Source: BOG-908 sp964242595 | Lineage (GTDB): Bacteria > Pseudomonadota > Alphaproteobacteria > Acetobacterales > Acetobacteraceae | NCBI GenBank assembly: GCA_964242595.1 | Contig: CAXTBC010000004.1 | Location: 41,669 to 105,668, forward strand | Direction: 5' to 3' | Length of the DNA stretch: 64,000 bases | Shown: piece after piece, positions 27,287 through 35,594 of the stretch | Layout of the letters: every line of letters starts with the position of its first letter | Position numbering within the stretch: position 1 is the stretch's first letter | Made by a program: the position numbers and the translations under genes | Notes under the pieces: generated by a model | Told to the model about the DNA's origin: nothing | Database searches by the model: none | Seen by the model: only the letters and a program-made list of their open reading frames with translations

Positions 27287-27326
27287 CGCTGGCCCTCCGT
27301 GTTTTCTCCCAGGAGGCCCAGATCGA

Positions 27327-27390
27327 GAAAGTAAGGCAAGCGGTTCTTTTTCGAAAAAAGAACCAAAAAGCTTTTGCTCCCTGTCGGGTG
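27327..27390. repeat. Family A left half (copy 10)
   Basis: Left arm plus gctccctgtcgggtggcg, the reverse of the conserved loop. It lies upstream of the PTE remnant. Confidence 0.75.
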
Positions 27391-27416
27391 GCGTCTAGAG
27401 ATGCTCTTTACTAGGC

Positions 27417-29114
27417 TCAGGCCGCTCGCACACCTTCCAGGAAGGCCTGCACCTCCTGATCTAGCAGCCCCGCCCGTTCCGAGACGGCCAGCGCCGCCTG
27501 CTGCACCGCTTGCGAGGCGCGGCCGGTCGAATCGGCCACTTCAACCAGGGCGTCCATGTCGCTCGTTACCTTGTCCGTGCCTTGGGCGGCCATCTGTACG
27601 CTGTGGGCGATCTCCGCCGTCGCCTGGCCCTGCTGCTCCACCGCGGTGGCGACCGTGTCGGCCACCGCGCTGATCTCGGCGATGCGGCCGGATATGCCGC
27701 CGATGGCACGCACCACGCCTTCGGTCGCCGCCTGGATTTGCCTGATCTGCTGGCTGATCTCCTCGGTCGCACGCTGCGTCTGCCCGGCCAGGTTCTTCAC
27801 CTCGCCGGCCACCACGGCAAAGCCGCGCCCCGCCTCGCCGGCACGTGCTGCCTCGATGGTCGCGTTCAGCGCCAGCAGGTTGGTCTGGCCCGCCACGTTG
27901 GAAATCAGACCCACCACGGCGCCGATGCGCCTGGCTCCCTCTGACAGCGCCTGAACGGCCGCGTTCGTCTCGTCCGCCTCGGCCACCGTGCGCCTGGTGG
28001 TGGCGGCAGCATGGCCCACCAGCCTGTCGATCTCGGCGATCGAGGCGGAAAGCTCCGTGGCCGCGGCCGCCACCGACCCCACGTTGGCGCCGGCCTGGCC
28101 CGCCTGGCGGGCGGCAGCCAAGGCGTGCGCACGGCCGTCTACCGCAACGCCGCCCATGCCGTCGGCCGTGCTGGTCAGCGTGCGGGCGCTCTGGCCGAGG
28201 TCTTCGCTTACCCGTCCCACCCGCGCCTCGAAATCGCGGGCCAGCGCTTCCAGCCTGGCCGCACGCTCACGCCCCTGGGCGGCCATATCGCGCTCGCCGT
28301 CGCGCGCCAGGGCGCTAGCCACCAGCGCATCCCTGAACACCTCCAGCGCCTTGGCCATCTGCCCAATCTCGTCGTGCCGGTTGGTGGCGGGAATTGCCGC
28401 CGCCAGGTCCTGGTCCGCCAGGCGGCGCATGCTGCCCGTCAGGCTGCGCAACGGCGCTACAACCGTGCGCATCACCAGGGCCACCGAGGCGAGTGCCGTC
28501 AGCAACGCCGCCGTCAACATGCCCAGGATGATGCGCCGGCTGCTCTGGCAAGCCGCGTCGGCCGTGGCGGCCGCTGCCTCGGCCTGGCGGCGCTCTAAAG
28601 CGACCAGGTCCTGGAACGCAGCCTTCATCGGGGCCGTGGTCGGCTTGGCCAACGTCAGGTAGGCCGAACGCGCGGCCGGCGGGTCCAGTGCGGTCGCGAC
28701 CATCGTGTGCACGTGGTCGGCCTGATCGGAAAAATTTTCCCAGGCGGCTTTCGCTCGCTCCAGTGCGGCCCGCTCCTCGCCGGAGGCGGCCATGGCCAGC
28801 AACGACGGCATGGCGTGTTCGAGCTGGCCGGCATTCTGACGCATTGCCTGATCCAACTGCTCCAACTGCGCCGTATCGCCAGGATCGGTCAGCGCCCGCA
28901 GCAGCAGGTCGTACTCACGCGCACTGGCCTGGAGACCCACCACAGCATCGCGCTTGAGGAACATGGTCTGACTCATTTCCTGCACAGTGGCGCGCAGCAT
29001 CGCAAACCGTAGCATGCTGACAGCACCCATGATCCCGAGCAGCAGCAGGATCACGGCGAAGGCGGCTAGTATCTTGTCTCTGATCATCAGGCGGGGGCTG
29101 CGGAGCAGTGTCAT
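27417..29114 (-). CDS. Methyl-accepting chemotaxis protein
   Basis: About 565 residues from ATG 29114 (ATG 29087 and an upstream 29189 are alternatives). TM1 is DKILAAFAVILLLLGIMGAV. A periplasmic four-helix sensor (about 45-195) is followed by TM2 near 200-220, HAMP (MRTVVAPLRSLTGSMRRLAD), and the long cytoplasmic coiled coil with the hairpin tip VVGLISNVAGQTNLLALNAT and IEAARAGEAGRGFAVVAGEV, the interaction site for CheA and CheW. No pentapeptide CheR tether is seen at the C-terminus (EGVRAA). No che genes are in the window. Ligand unknown. Confidence 0.93.
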   Translation of the reverse strand: MTLLRSPRLMIRDKILAAFAVILLLLGIMGAVSMLRFAMLRATVQEMSQTMFLKRDAVVGLQASAREYDLLLRALTDPGDTAQLEQLDQAMRQNAGQLEHAMPSLLAMAASGEERAALERAKAAWENFSDQADHVHTMVATALDPPAARSAYLTLAKPTTAPMKAAFQDLVALERRQAEAAAATADAACQSSRRIILGMLTAALLTALASVALVMRTVVAPLRSLTGSMRRLADQDLAAAIPATNRHDEIGQMAKALEVFRDALVASALARDGERDMAAQGRERAARLEALARDFEARVGRVSEDLGQSARTLTSTADGMGGVAVDGRAHALAAARQAGQAGANVGSVAAAATELSASIAEIDRLVGHAAATTRRTVAEADETNAAVQALSEGARRIGAVVGLISNVAGQTNLLALNATIEAARAGEAGRGFAVVAGEVKNLAGQTQRATEEISQQIRQIQAATEGVVRAIGGISGRIAEISAVADTVATAVEQQGQATAEIAHSVQMAAQGTDKVTSDMDALVEVADSTGRASQAVQQAALAVSERAGLLDQEVQAFLEGVRAA

Positions 29115-29271
29115 GCCGGCAGCTTGCGCCCGGAGGATGAACAGAGCGTTGCGCGTCCGAAGAGTTAAGCATGCGGGCCGTAAAACCACATCGGCTGCGC
29201 ACCGTTATGAACCTCAACCCTCGCCGGGGCGCCCCCGGCAAGACACCACCCAGACGCGAGCGGAGAAAGCA

Positions 29272-29715
29272 ATGTCCAAAGCCCCGGCCAAGAGCGCATC
29301 AGCGGCCAAGAAGCCGGCCAAGCACAAGGACGACGCTGCGCCTCAGCATGAGGAGGACGCCGCGCCGCAGCACGAGGCCAAGATTGCGCCCAAGGCTGCC
29401 GCCAAAAAAGCCGCACCGAAAAAGGAAGCCGCGCCCAAGGGCACCAAAGTGGACAAGCCAAAGGACGGCGCCAAGCCCAACGCGCTACAGCAGCCGCTGC
29501 AACCTTCAGCCGAGTTAGCCGCCGTAGTCGGCGAGGGTACGATGGCGCGCGGTGAGGTGGTGAGCAAGGTTTGGGTGTACATCAAGGAGCACAAGTTGCA
29601 AAACCCGGATGACGGACGCGAGATCCTGGCCGACGAGAAGCTTCAGAAGGTGTTTGGCAAGCCTAAGGTGACAATGTTTGAAATGAACAAGTTCCTGGCG
29701 GCGCATCTTAGCTGA
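29272..29715 (+). CDS. SWIB/MDM2-domain protein
   Basis: 147 residues from ATG 29272 (RBS ggagaaa). The first 75 residues are Lys/Ala/Pro-rich with a duplicated DDAAPQHEE/DAAPQHEAK unit, like a histone-H1 tail. Residues about 75-147 form a SWIB domain: LQPSAELAAVVGEGTMARGE, VVSKVWVYIKEHKLQNPDDG, REILADEKLQKVFGKPKVTM, FEMNKFLAAHLS. Bacterial SWIB proteins are thought to bind DNA or chromatin-like complexes; their role is unclear. It stands alone between an MCP and repeats. Confidence 0.9.
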   Translation: MSKAPAKSASAAKKPAKHKDDAAPQHEEDAAPQHEAKIAPKAAAKKAAPKKEAAPKGTKVDKPKDGAKPNALQQPLQPSAELAAVVGEGTMARGEVVSKVWVYIKEHKLQNPDDGREILADEKLQKVFGKPKVTMFEMNKFLAAHLS

Positions 29716-29740
29716 CTTTCGGTAGGCACCCGGTTCTTAA

Positions 29741-30030
29741 GTAAAGCCAGGGGCTCTGCCCCTGGACCTCACTAAGGCCAAGTCCTTAGAGGCTGTTTGG
29801 AAACTCGTATTCAAAGCCCCGAATCGCTCAATCCTTGCTGGCAGAAGGCGAATTCAGCCTGAACTGTAGTGTGTAATTACCGCTTTCGTCAGATTTCGGC
29901 GCTCCCAAGGCAGCTTGTGTGAGTTCTCAAACGGACTCTTAGGATTTGTTCGTAAGAAATCCTAAACAGATCTGGGGTCCAGAGCCTCAAGGCTCCAGCG
30001 GGCTTTGGGCAAAGCCCCATGCTTGCATCG
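29741..30030 (-). repeat. Family B composite repeat with MITE insert (copy 2)
   Basis: On the minus strand it has the same order as 7721-8008: left arm (30030 to about 29968), spacer, 150-bp insert, then ggacttggcc and aggggcagagcccctggc. It fills the 29716-30044 interval, which holds no gene. Confidence 0.85.
29789..29938. mobile_element. 150-bp MITE-like element (copy 2)
   Basis: It is exactly 150 bp. Ends are GAGGCTGTTTGGAAACTC and GAGTTCTCAAACGGACTC, with TTA duplications at 29786-29788 and 29939-29941. The reverse complement aligns over its whole length with the element at 7808-7957, with conserved blocks such as AAAGCGGTA and the ends. Confidence 0.75.
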
Positions 30031-30044
30031 GATAGATTCCGGGC

Positions 30045-31535
30045 TTAGTTGCCCCCGTGAACGGTATCCAGGTCCGCGAACCGCGTGAACTCGCCCTCGA
30101 AAAACAGGTCGATCTTCCCCGTGGGCCCATGCCGCTGCTTCTCTAGCAGCAGCTCCGCTTTGTTGTGCACCTGCTCCATGTCGCGCTGCCACTTTTCCAG
30201 TGCGTTCTGAAATTTCTCCTCGTTGTCGAACGCCATCTGTTTGGGCGCCCGCTGCTGCAGGTAATACTCGTCGCGATAGACGAACATCACTGCGTCGGCG
30301 TCCTGCTCGATAGAGCCTGACTCGCGCAGATCGGAAAGCTGCGGCCGCTTGTCCTCGCGGCTCTCCACCGCACGCGAGAGCTGGCTCAGCGCCATCACTG
30401 GGATCTTCAGCTCCTTCGCCAGCGCCTTGAGCCCCTGGGTGATCATGCTGATCTCCAATACCCGGCTCTCGCTCTTCACCCCGGCCGAGGGCCGCATGAG
30501 CTGCAGGTAGTCGATCACCACCAAGCCCAGCCCGCGCGTGCGCTGCAACCGCCGGCACCGCGTGCGCAGGGCCGACAGCGTGATCGCCGGCGTGTCGTCG
30601 ATGTACAGCGGCAGGTGCTGCAGCTTCTTCGATACGGCGACGAACTTCGCGAAGTCCCGCTCGCCGATCTCGCCGCGCCGGATACGGTCGCTCGAGACGC
30701 GCGACTCCTCGCTGAGCAGGCGGTTGGCCAGCTGCTCGGCACTCATTTCCAGAGAGAAGATCACCACCGCGTTCTTCGGGATCGCCTCCGGATCGGTGGC
30801 GCGCGCGTTGGCCAGCATGCTTTCCGCCGCGCCGAACGCGATCTTCGTCGCCAGCGCGGTCTTGCCCATGCCCGGCCGCCCTGCCAGGATCAGCAGGTCG
30901 GACGGATGTAGCCCGCCGGTCTTTTTGTCCAGGTCCCGCAACCCGGTGGACAGCCCGCTCACGTGCCCGGCCTGCTTGAACGCCAGCTCCGCGTTGGCGA
31001 TCGCGTGCGTCAGCGCCGTGCTGAACACCATCATCTTGGTGTCGGACGTGCCGTGCGTCGCCAGGTCGAACAGGCTCTGCTCGGCCAGTTCGATCTGCTT
31101 GGGTCCGTCCAAATCAGGCTCGGGCGCGAACGCCTGGTTGACCACGGTCTCGCCGATGTCGATCAGCTGGCGTCGTATCCAGGAGTTGTAGATTGCCTGG
31201 CCGTAGTCCCGCGCGTTGATGATGCCCACCATCGCGGTCAGCAATTGCGCCAGGTAGGCGGTGCCGCCCACCTCGTCGAGCACGCCGGAATGCTCGAACT
31301 CGGCGCGCATCGTCACCGGGTCGGCCACCTGGCTCGCCTCGATGCGCCGCGAGATCGACTGGTAGATGCGCGCGTGCACCGGGTCGGCGAAGTGGTCGGC
31401 CTGCAGGAACTCCGAAACCCGGTCATACGCGCGGTTGTTGGACAGCAGGGCGCCGAGCAACGCCTGCTCGGCGGCCAGGTTGGAGGGCGGCAGGCGTTGG
31501 CTGAGGCCGAGCAGCGGAGAATCGATATTCGTCAT
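30045..31535 (-). CDS. dnaB: Replicative DNA helicase DnaB
   Basis: 496 residues from ATG 31535. The N-terminal DnaB domain (PPSNLAAEQALLGALLSNNR, about 17-110) is joined to a RecA-like core with Walker A GRPGMGKT (219-226), Walker B GLVVIDYLQLM, the catalytic-site segment MALSQLSRAVESREDKRPQL, and SDLRESGSIEQDADAVMFVY near the C-terminus. It unwinds DNA at the fork as a ring hexamer and recruits DnaG. No intein is seen. A longer upstream reading frame is not needed. Confidence 0.96.
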   Translation of the reverse strand: MTNIDSPLLGLSQRLPPSNLAAEQALLGALLSNNRAYDRVSEFLQADHFADPVHARIYQSISRRIEASQVADPVTMRAEFEHSGVLDEVGGTAYLAQLLTAMVGIINARDYGQAIYNSWIRRQLIDIGETVVNQAFAPEPDLDGPKQIELAEQSLFDLATHGTSDTKMMVFSTALTHAIANAELAFKQAGHVSGLSTGLRDLDKKTGGLHPSDLLILAGRPGMGKTALATKIAFGAAESMLANARATDPEAIPKNAVVIFSLEMSAEQLANRLLSEESRVSSDRIRRGEIGERDFAKFVAVSKKLQHLPLYIDDTPAITLSALRTRCRRLQRTRGLGLVVIDYLQLMRPSAGVKSESRVLEISMITQGLKALAKELKIPVMALSQLSRAVESREDKRPQLSDLRESGSIEQDADAVMFVYRDEYYLQQRAPKQMAFDNEEKFQNALEKWQRDMEQVHNKAELLLEKQRHGPTGKIDLFFEGEFTRFADLDTVHGGN

Positions 31536-31617
31536 CGGACGAGTTTGTAGCGCACCCGCGGCGCCTTGGCAGCGTTGGCCGCCTGTGGGCTTCTGTGGAA
31601 CCTGGGGGCGCTTTGCA

Positions 31618-32433
31618 ATGACCGACACAAACCAACGGCTTGGACAGGACGTGGCGCCTGTGGCGCTGGACGACGGAGCGCGCGCCGAACTCGCGGCCGC
31701 CCTGGCCCGGTTGGACCGCGGGCGCGGCCTGATCGTGCGACTGGCGGACCTGGTGGGCGGCGCCGCCAGCCTGGCCGGCCGCTTCGGCCTGGCCCGCCTC
31801 GGCGTCACCAACAACCTGCAGTCCCGCTTCAGCTTCGTGGCCGAAGCCGCCCTGGCCCGGGCCTACGACGTCGCGATCCTGGGCCTGGGCACTGCCGCGC
31901 CGCCGCGTGGCCAGGCAGCCCTGACCCGCGCCGCCGTTATCGCGTCCGGCGCGATCAGCGGCTTTACCGGCCTGCCCGGCTTCATCCCGGACGCCACCTT
32001 CACCACGCTGACCATCATGCGGGAGATCGCCCGCGCCGCCATCACGCAGGGCGAGGACCTCTCCGGCGACGACGCCCGCCGCGCCTGCCTGGAAGTGTTC
32101 GCCTTCCGCAGCGCGGCTGACCGCGACGAGAGCGAACTCGGCTACTTCTCCGCCCGACTCGTGTTCCAGGGCCGTCCGTTCACCTTGCTGATCTCCGAAG
32201 TGGCTGCGCGCTACGGCGTGGTGCTGGGCGAGAAGGCCAGCCTGCAGGCGGTGCCGATCGCCGGCGCCATAGCGGGCGCCGCGCTGAACGCGGCTTTCCT
32301 GGACCACTACCGCAACCTGGCGGCCGCTCACTTCACCATTCGCCGCCTGGAACGCACGCACGGTCGCACGATCGTGCGCGAGGCCGCCGAGCGCCTTAAG
32401 AACCACGCGACAGACGCCCCGTTCAACGCTTGA
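31618..32433 (+). CDS. EcsC-family protein
   Basis: 271 residues from ATG 31618. EcsC features are visible: GVTNNLQSRFSFVAEAALAR, GTAAPPRGQAALTRAAVIAS, GAISGFTGLPGFIPDATFTT, LTIMREIARAAITQGEDLSG, and a late AIAGAIAGAALNAAFLDHYR. The family is associated with the Bacillus Ecs ABC transporter but stands alone in Proteobacteria, and its function is unknown. Hydrophobic Ala/Gly-rich segments suggest membrane association. Its stop overlaps the ATG of the next SDR gene as TGATG, so the two are coupled. Confidence 0.88.
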   Translation: MTDTNQRLGQDVAPVALDDGARAELAAALARLDRGRGLIVRLADLVGGAASLAGRFGLARLGVTNNLQSRFSFVAEAALARAYDVAILGLGTAAPPRGQAALTRAAVIASGAISGFTGLPGFIPDATFTTLTIMREIARAAITQGEDLSGDDARRACLEVFAFRSAADRDESELGYFSARLVFQGRPFTLLISEVAARYGVVLGEKASLQAVPIAGAIAGAALNAAFLDHYRNLAAAHFTIRRLERTHGRTIVREAAERLKNHATDAPFNA

Positions 32434-33302
32434 TGAGCGAAACCATGCCTGACGACCTGACCCCGAAGCCGCAATCGCAGGAGTCCTTGCCAGGCAGCGA
32501 GGCGGAGATGGATCCGCGACCACAGTCGCAGATGCAGTTCTACCGCGCCGCCGGCCGCCTCACCGGCAAGGTGGCCCTGATCAGCGGTGGCGATTCCGGC
32601 ATCGGGCGTGCGGTCGCCATCGGCTTCGCCAAAGAGGGCGCTGACGTGGCCATCACCTGGCTCAATGAATACGAGGACGCCGCCGAAACCGTGCGCCTGA
32701 TCGAGGCCACCGGACAGCGTGCCGTCAGCATCCCAGGCGACATCGGTAACCACGATTTCGCGCCGCATTTGGTGAGCCAGGTCGTTACTGAACTTGGCCG
32801 AATCGATATCCTGGTCAACAACGCTGCCGAACAGCATCTCTGCGAAAACTTCGAGGAGATCGACGAGGCGCTGGTCGAGCACACGTTCCGCACCAATATT
32901 CTGGGCCAGTTCTGGCTGACCAAGGCCGCACTGCCGCACATGGGCGAGGGCAGTTCCATCATCAACTCCACGTCCGTTACAGCCTACAAAGGTGCTCCGG
33001 CCCAGGTCGATTACGCGGCCACCAAAGGCGCGATCGTCGCTTTCACCCGTAGCCTCGCCATGCAGCTCGTCAAGCGAAAGATCCGCGTGAATGCTGTGGC
33101 GCCCGGCCCGGTGTGGACACCGCTGATCCCTGCGAGCTATCCGGCGGAGAAGACCGCCCACCATGGCGAGGCGGTGCCGATGGAGCGCCCCGGCCAGCCC
33201 GACGAGATCGCGCCCAGCTACATATTCCTCGCCTCGGCCGACGCGTCCTACATGACCGGCCAGGTGCTTCACCCTAACGGAGGTTCGGTGATCAACGGAT
33301 GA
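32433..33302 (+). CDS. SDR oxidoreductase (YghA/glucose-dehydrogenase-like stress type)
   Basis: 289 residues. An extended N-terminus (PKPQSQESLPGSEAEMDPRP and QSQMQFYRAAGRLTGKVALI) is typical of the YghA group. The NAD site ALISGGDSGIGRAVAIGFAK, NNAAEQH, NSTSVTAYKGAPAQVDYAAT (Ser, YxxxK as YAATK) and the end YMTGQVLHPNGGSVING are intact. Such SDRs are often general-stress inducible, with proposed aldehyde or glucose substrates. It overlaps EcsC upstream and a small proline-rich frame downstream, so the three may be one operon. Confidence 0.9.
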   Translation: MSETMPDDLTPKPQSQESLPGSEAEMDPRPQSQMQFYRAAGRLTGKVALISGGDSGIGRAVAIGFAKEGADVAITWLNEYEDAAETVRLIEATGQRAVSIPGDIGNHDFAPHLVSQVVTELGRIDILVNNAAEQHLCENFEEIDEALVEHTFRTNILGQFWLTKAALPHMGEGSSIINSTSVTAYKGAPAQVDYAATKGAIVAFTRSLAMQLVKRKIRVNAVAPGPVWTPLIPASYPAEKTAHHGEAVPMERPGQPDEIAPSYIFLASADASYMTGQVLHPNGGSVING

Positions 33303-33436
33303 TGCACGCTCAGGCTTTTCCAGAACCTGTTTCCCCATCCTTGCCGCCTGAGCCCGCACCGCCGGGCCAGGAACCTGGGCCCGACGCGCCGGATATAGAG
33401 CTGCCGCCTTTGCAGACGCCTGCGCCGGTAGTTTAG
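33302..33436 (+). CDS. Small proline-rich protein (44 aa), possible
   Basis: Encodes MHAQAFPEPVSPSLPPEPAP and a further 24 residues rich in Pro, ending PPLQTPAPVV. Its ATG shares a base with the TGA stop of the SDR gene (TGATG), giving translational coupling with no separate SD. No family is recognised, and chance cannot be excluded for such a short frame. Confidence 0.35.
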   Translation: MHAQAFPEPVSPSLPPEPAPPGQEPGPDAPDIELPPLQTPAPVV

Positions 33437-33514
33437 TAGATGAGGAGCGTGGGCCTCTATGAAATCCCATCATGCGCCGTAGGCGTGCGCGTAACAGGCC
33501 CTCGACACCCCTGG

Positions 33515-33597
33515 CCGATCTGTTTGAAGGCGTTACAAGCAGGCTGCAAGACTTGTCCGTAGGGGGTCTAGGGGCAGAGCCCCTGGCCTTTTTCACT
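33515..33597 (+). repeat. Family B repeat, empty-site copy
   Basis: Reads gatctgtttg, then a spacer and caagacttgtccgtag plus aggggcagagcccctggcc. Same sequence context as the MITE-bearing copies, but without the 150-bp insert. The left GC-rich arm is missing. Confidence 0.65.
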
Positions 33598-33641
33598 ACC
33601 GACTGACCATCTCGCAAAAGCCGGGACGGAGAGCTTGGCGC

Positions 33642-34283
33642 GTGTATACTCCATCCCAATTCCGCGAGGAGCGGCCGACTGTGCTCGCCGACGCGGTGCG
33701 TGCTATCGGCCTGGGTGCACTAGTCACGCCGTCCGACACCGGGCTCCTCGTCACCCACCTTCCAATGATCCTCACGTGCGAACCAGGCGACGACCCCTGC
33801 AGCTTGGAAGGACACGTGGCGCGCCCTAACCCGCACTGGCGCGTTCCAATCGCCTCCCCACCCTTGGCCATCTTTCAAGGCCCGCACGCCTACGTCTCGC
33901 CGTCCTGGTACGTCACCAAGCGGCAGCATGGCAAAGTGGTGCCCACCTGGAACTACATCGCCGTCCACGCCCACGGCACCCTGGAAGCCGTCGATGATCA
34001 AGCCTGGCTGCTGGCCCATCTCGACGACCTGACACGCGCGAACGAGGCCGGCCGCGCCCAGCCCTGGGCCGTGTCGGACGCCCCGGAGGACTACGTGCAC
34101 ACCTTGTCCCGCGCGATCGTCGGGTTGCGGCTGAACATCACCAGCATGGAAGGCGCGTGGAAACTGATCCAGCATCGCAGCGAAGGCGGCCGCCTGGGCA
34201 CGATCGCGGGCCTGGACACCGAGCCGGCCGGCCAAGCCGTAGCCGCGGCGATGCGGAAACAAGAGGCCGAGCGGCAACCCTAA
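33642..34283 (+). CDS. PaiB-type FMN-binding protein
   Basis: 213 residues from a GTG at 33642 with ggag upstream. MYTPSQFREERPTVLADAVR, GALVTPSDTGLLVTHLPMIL, LEGHVARPNPHWR, IFQGPHAYVSPSWYVTKRQH, VPTWNYIAVHAHGTLEAVDD and LRLNITSMEGAWKLIQHRSE cover the full PaiB/FMN-binding split-barrel family. In Bacillus PaiB is a negative regulator of sporulation and degradative enzymes; here a flavin- or heme-related role is as likely. The gene stands alone. Confidence 0.92.
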   Translation: MYTPSQFREERPTVLADAVRAIGLGALVTPSDTGLLVTHLPMILTCEPGDDPCSLEGHVARPNPHWRVPIASPPLAIFQGPHAYVSPSWYVTKRQHGKVVPTWNYIAVHAHGTLEAVDDQAWLLAHLDDLTRANEAGRAQPWAVSDAPEDYVHTLSRAIVGLRLNITSMEGAWKLIQHRSEGGRLGTIAGLDTEPAGQAVAAAMRKQEAERQP

Positions 34284-34315
34284 GTCGGGTGACTGCAAAA
34301 CGAGTCCGCGACAGC

Positions 34316-34364
34316 CAGGAGAAAAGCTTTTTGCTTTTTTTCGAAAAAAGGCCTTCCTTGCCTT
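34316..34364. repeat. Family A single arm (copy 11)
   Basis: One arm (gaaaagctttttgctttttt, then tcgaaaaaaggcc) lies between convergent genes, where it may terminate transcription from both sides. Confidence 0.7.
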
Positions 34365-34371
34365 GCTCTCC

Positions 34372-34890
34372 CTATCCCTTATGCGAATGCAACAGATCCA
34401 CGTCCGGCGCGGGCAACGTGTCCGTGTAAGCCTTGCCGTTCCAGACCCACCGGTCCTTCCCGTGCACCAGCAGGTCATACATCCCGGCATGCGACCGCCG
34501 CGATACCTTGATCGGCCCGCTGATCGAATCCAGCACCTTCGTCCAGTCGTCGCCGTGCTTGAGGTAGGCCGAGGTCGAGCAGCCCGCCGAGCCGCAGAAA
34601 TCGGCAGACTGCACCTGCACGAACAGCGCCGCCGGCCCCGGCTTCACGCTCAGCCGCGCCGAGCCGACCAGCATCACCGGCGGGTCTCCCGCGCTGCGGG
34701 ACTGCTTAAGGTCGGATGCCGTTAGCTGCGTAGCCGTGGTCTCCAAGGCGCTGCCCGGCTGCGTGGTCAGCGCAATGGTGGCGGCTGTGCCCTGACTGTT
34801 GGTGGCCTTCGGAGCGGCGGCGGCCAGAGCCGGCAGGCTTAAGGCCAGAAACAGCGCGAGTGCCGGCGCGCCGCCAGTCGGGTCACGCAT
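34372..34890 (-). CDS. Secreted protein of unknown function
   Basis: 172 residues from ATG 34890 (ATG 34899 also possible). The signal peptide is ALALFLALSLPALAAAAPKA. The mature part has a Thr/Gln-rich segment, a cysteine pair in SADFCGSAGCSTSAYLKHGD, and KVLDSISGPIKVSRRSHAGM, YDLLVHGKDRWVWNGKAY. The WVWNGKAY end is seen in small periplasmic proteins of unassigned function. The start overlaps the 3' end of the dedA gene, so they are co-transcribed. Confidence 0.7.
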   Translation of the reverse strand: MRDPTGGAPALALFLALSLPALAAAAPKATNSQGTAATIALTTQPGSALETTATQLTASDLKQSRSAGDPPVMLVGSARLSVKPGPAALFVQVQSADFCGSAGCSTSAYLKHGDDWTKVLDSISGPIKVSRRSHAGMYDLLVHGKDRWVWNGKAYTDTLPAPDVDLLHSHKG

Positions 34891-35515
34891 GCCGCTCATA
34901 CCCTTCGGACCGCATGGCAATCTCCTCCAGCCTCATCTCGTTTCGTTTGACGAAGCGCAGAACCCACACCACCACACCCACCGTGGCCAGCGCCAGCACC
35001 ACTTGGAACCGGCCGGACAGGCGGCTGGCGGCGTCTCCCAACACGTAAGCGAACAGCCCGTGCGCGCAGGGCCAGGCGATGCCGCCAGCCAGTGTCCAGC
35101 CCAGGAAGGGCCCCCATCGCATGGCGCTGGCGCCGGCCAGAACCGCGTTGAAGCTGCGCAACACGCTGACGAAGCGGCAGAAGAACACCACCTTGCCGCC
35201 GTGCTGCCGGAACAGGTAACGCCCGAGTGCCAGGCGCCGCGCCGTCAGGCCCACACGCCAGCCGTAGCGCGCCAGCACCGGCGCCCCGATCAGCCGGCCG
35301 ATGATGAATCCGATCACGTTGCCTAGGACGGCACCGGCGATCGCAGCGGCGATGATCCAGACGATGTTGAGATGCCCTGTCGTGCTGGCGTAGATGGCGG
35401 CCCCGAAGAAAATCGTTTCGCCGGGGAACAGCAAGCCGGCGCACTCGATGGTCAAAGCGAGCGTGATCACGCCGTAGCCGTACTCGCGCAGCAGGTGGTC
35501 GGCGAAATGCATCAT
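34883..35515 (-). CDS. DedA-family (VTT domain) membrane protein
   Basis: 210 residues. The VTT core is clear: ECAGLLFPGETIFFGAAIYA, AAIAGAVLGNVIGFIIGRLI, the arginine motif FFCRFVSVLRSFNAVLAGAS and MRWGPFLGWTLAGGIAWPCA. Family members keep membrane potential and act as undecaprenyl-phosphate or phospholipid flippases. The expected ExxPxPGE-like motif reads ECAGLLFPGE. A C-terminal helix ends in a basic tail. It is followed by a secreted protein whose start lies next to its stop. Confidence 0.9.
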   Translation of the reverse strand: MMHFADHLLREYGYGVITLALTIECAGLLFPGETIFFGAAIYASTTGHLNIVWIIAAAIAGAVLGNVIGFIIGRLIGAPVLARYGWRVGLTARRLALGRYLFRQHGGKVVFFCRFVSVLRSFNAVLAGASAMRWGPFLGWTLAGGIAWPCAHGLFAYVLGDAASRLSGRFQVVLALATVGVVVWVLRFVKRNEMRLEEIAMRSEGYERHA

Positions 35516-35594
35516 CCGAGGGCAGCCTAACCCGGGCGCCGCATCAGCGAAAGGCGAGCCCGATCGTGCCCTGACTGTGAATCGCCGCCGTCGA

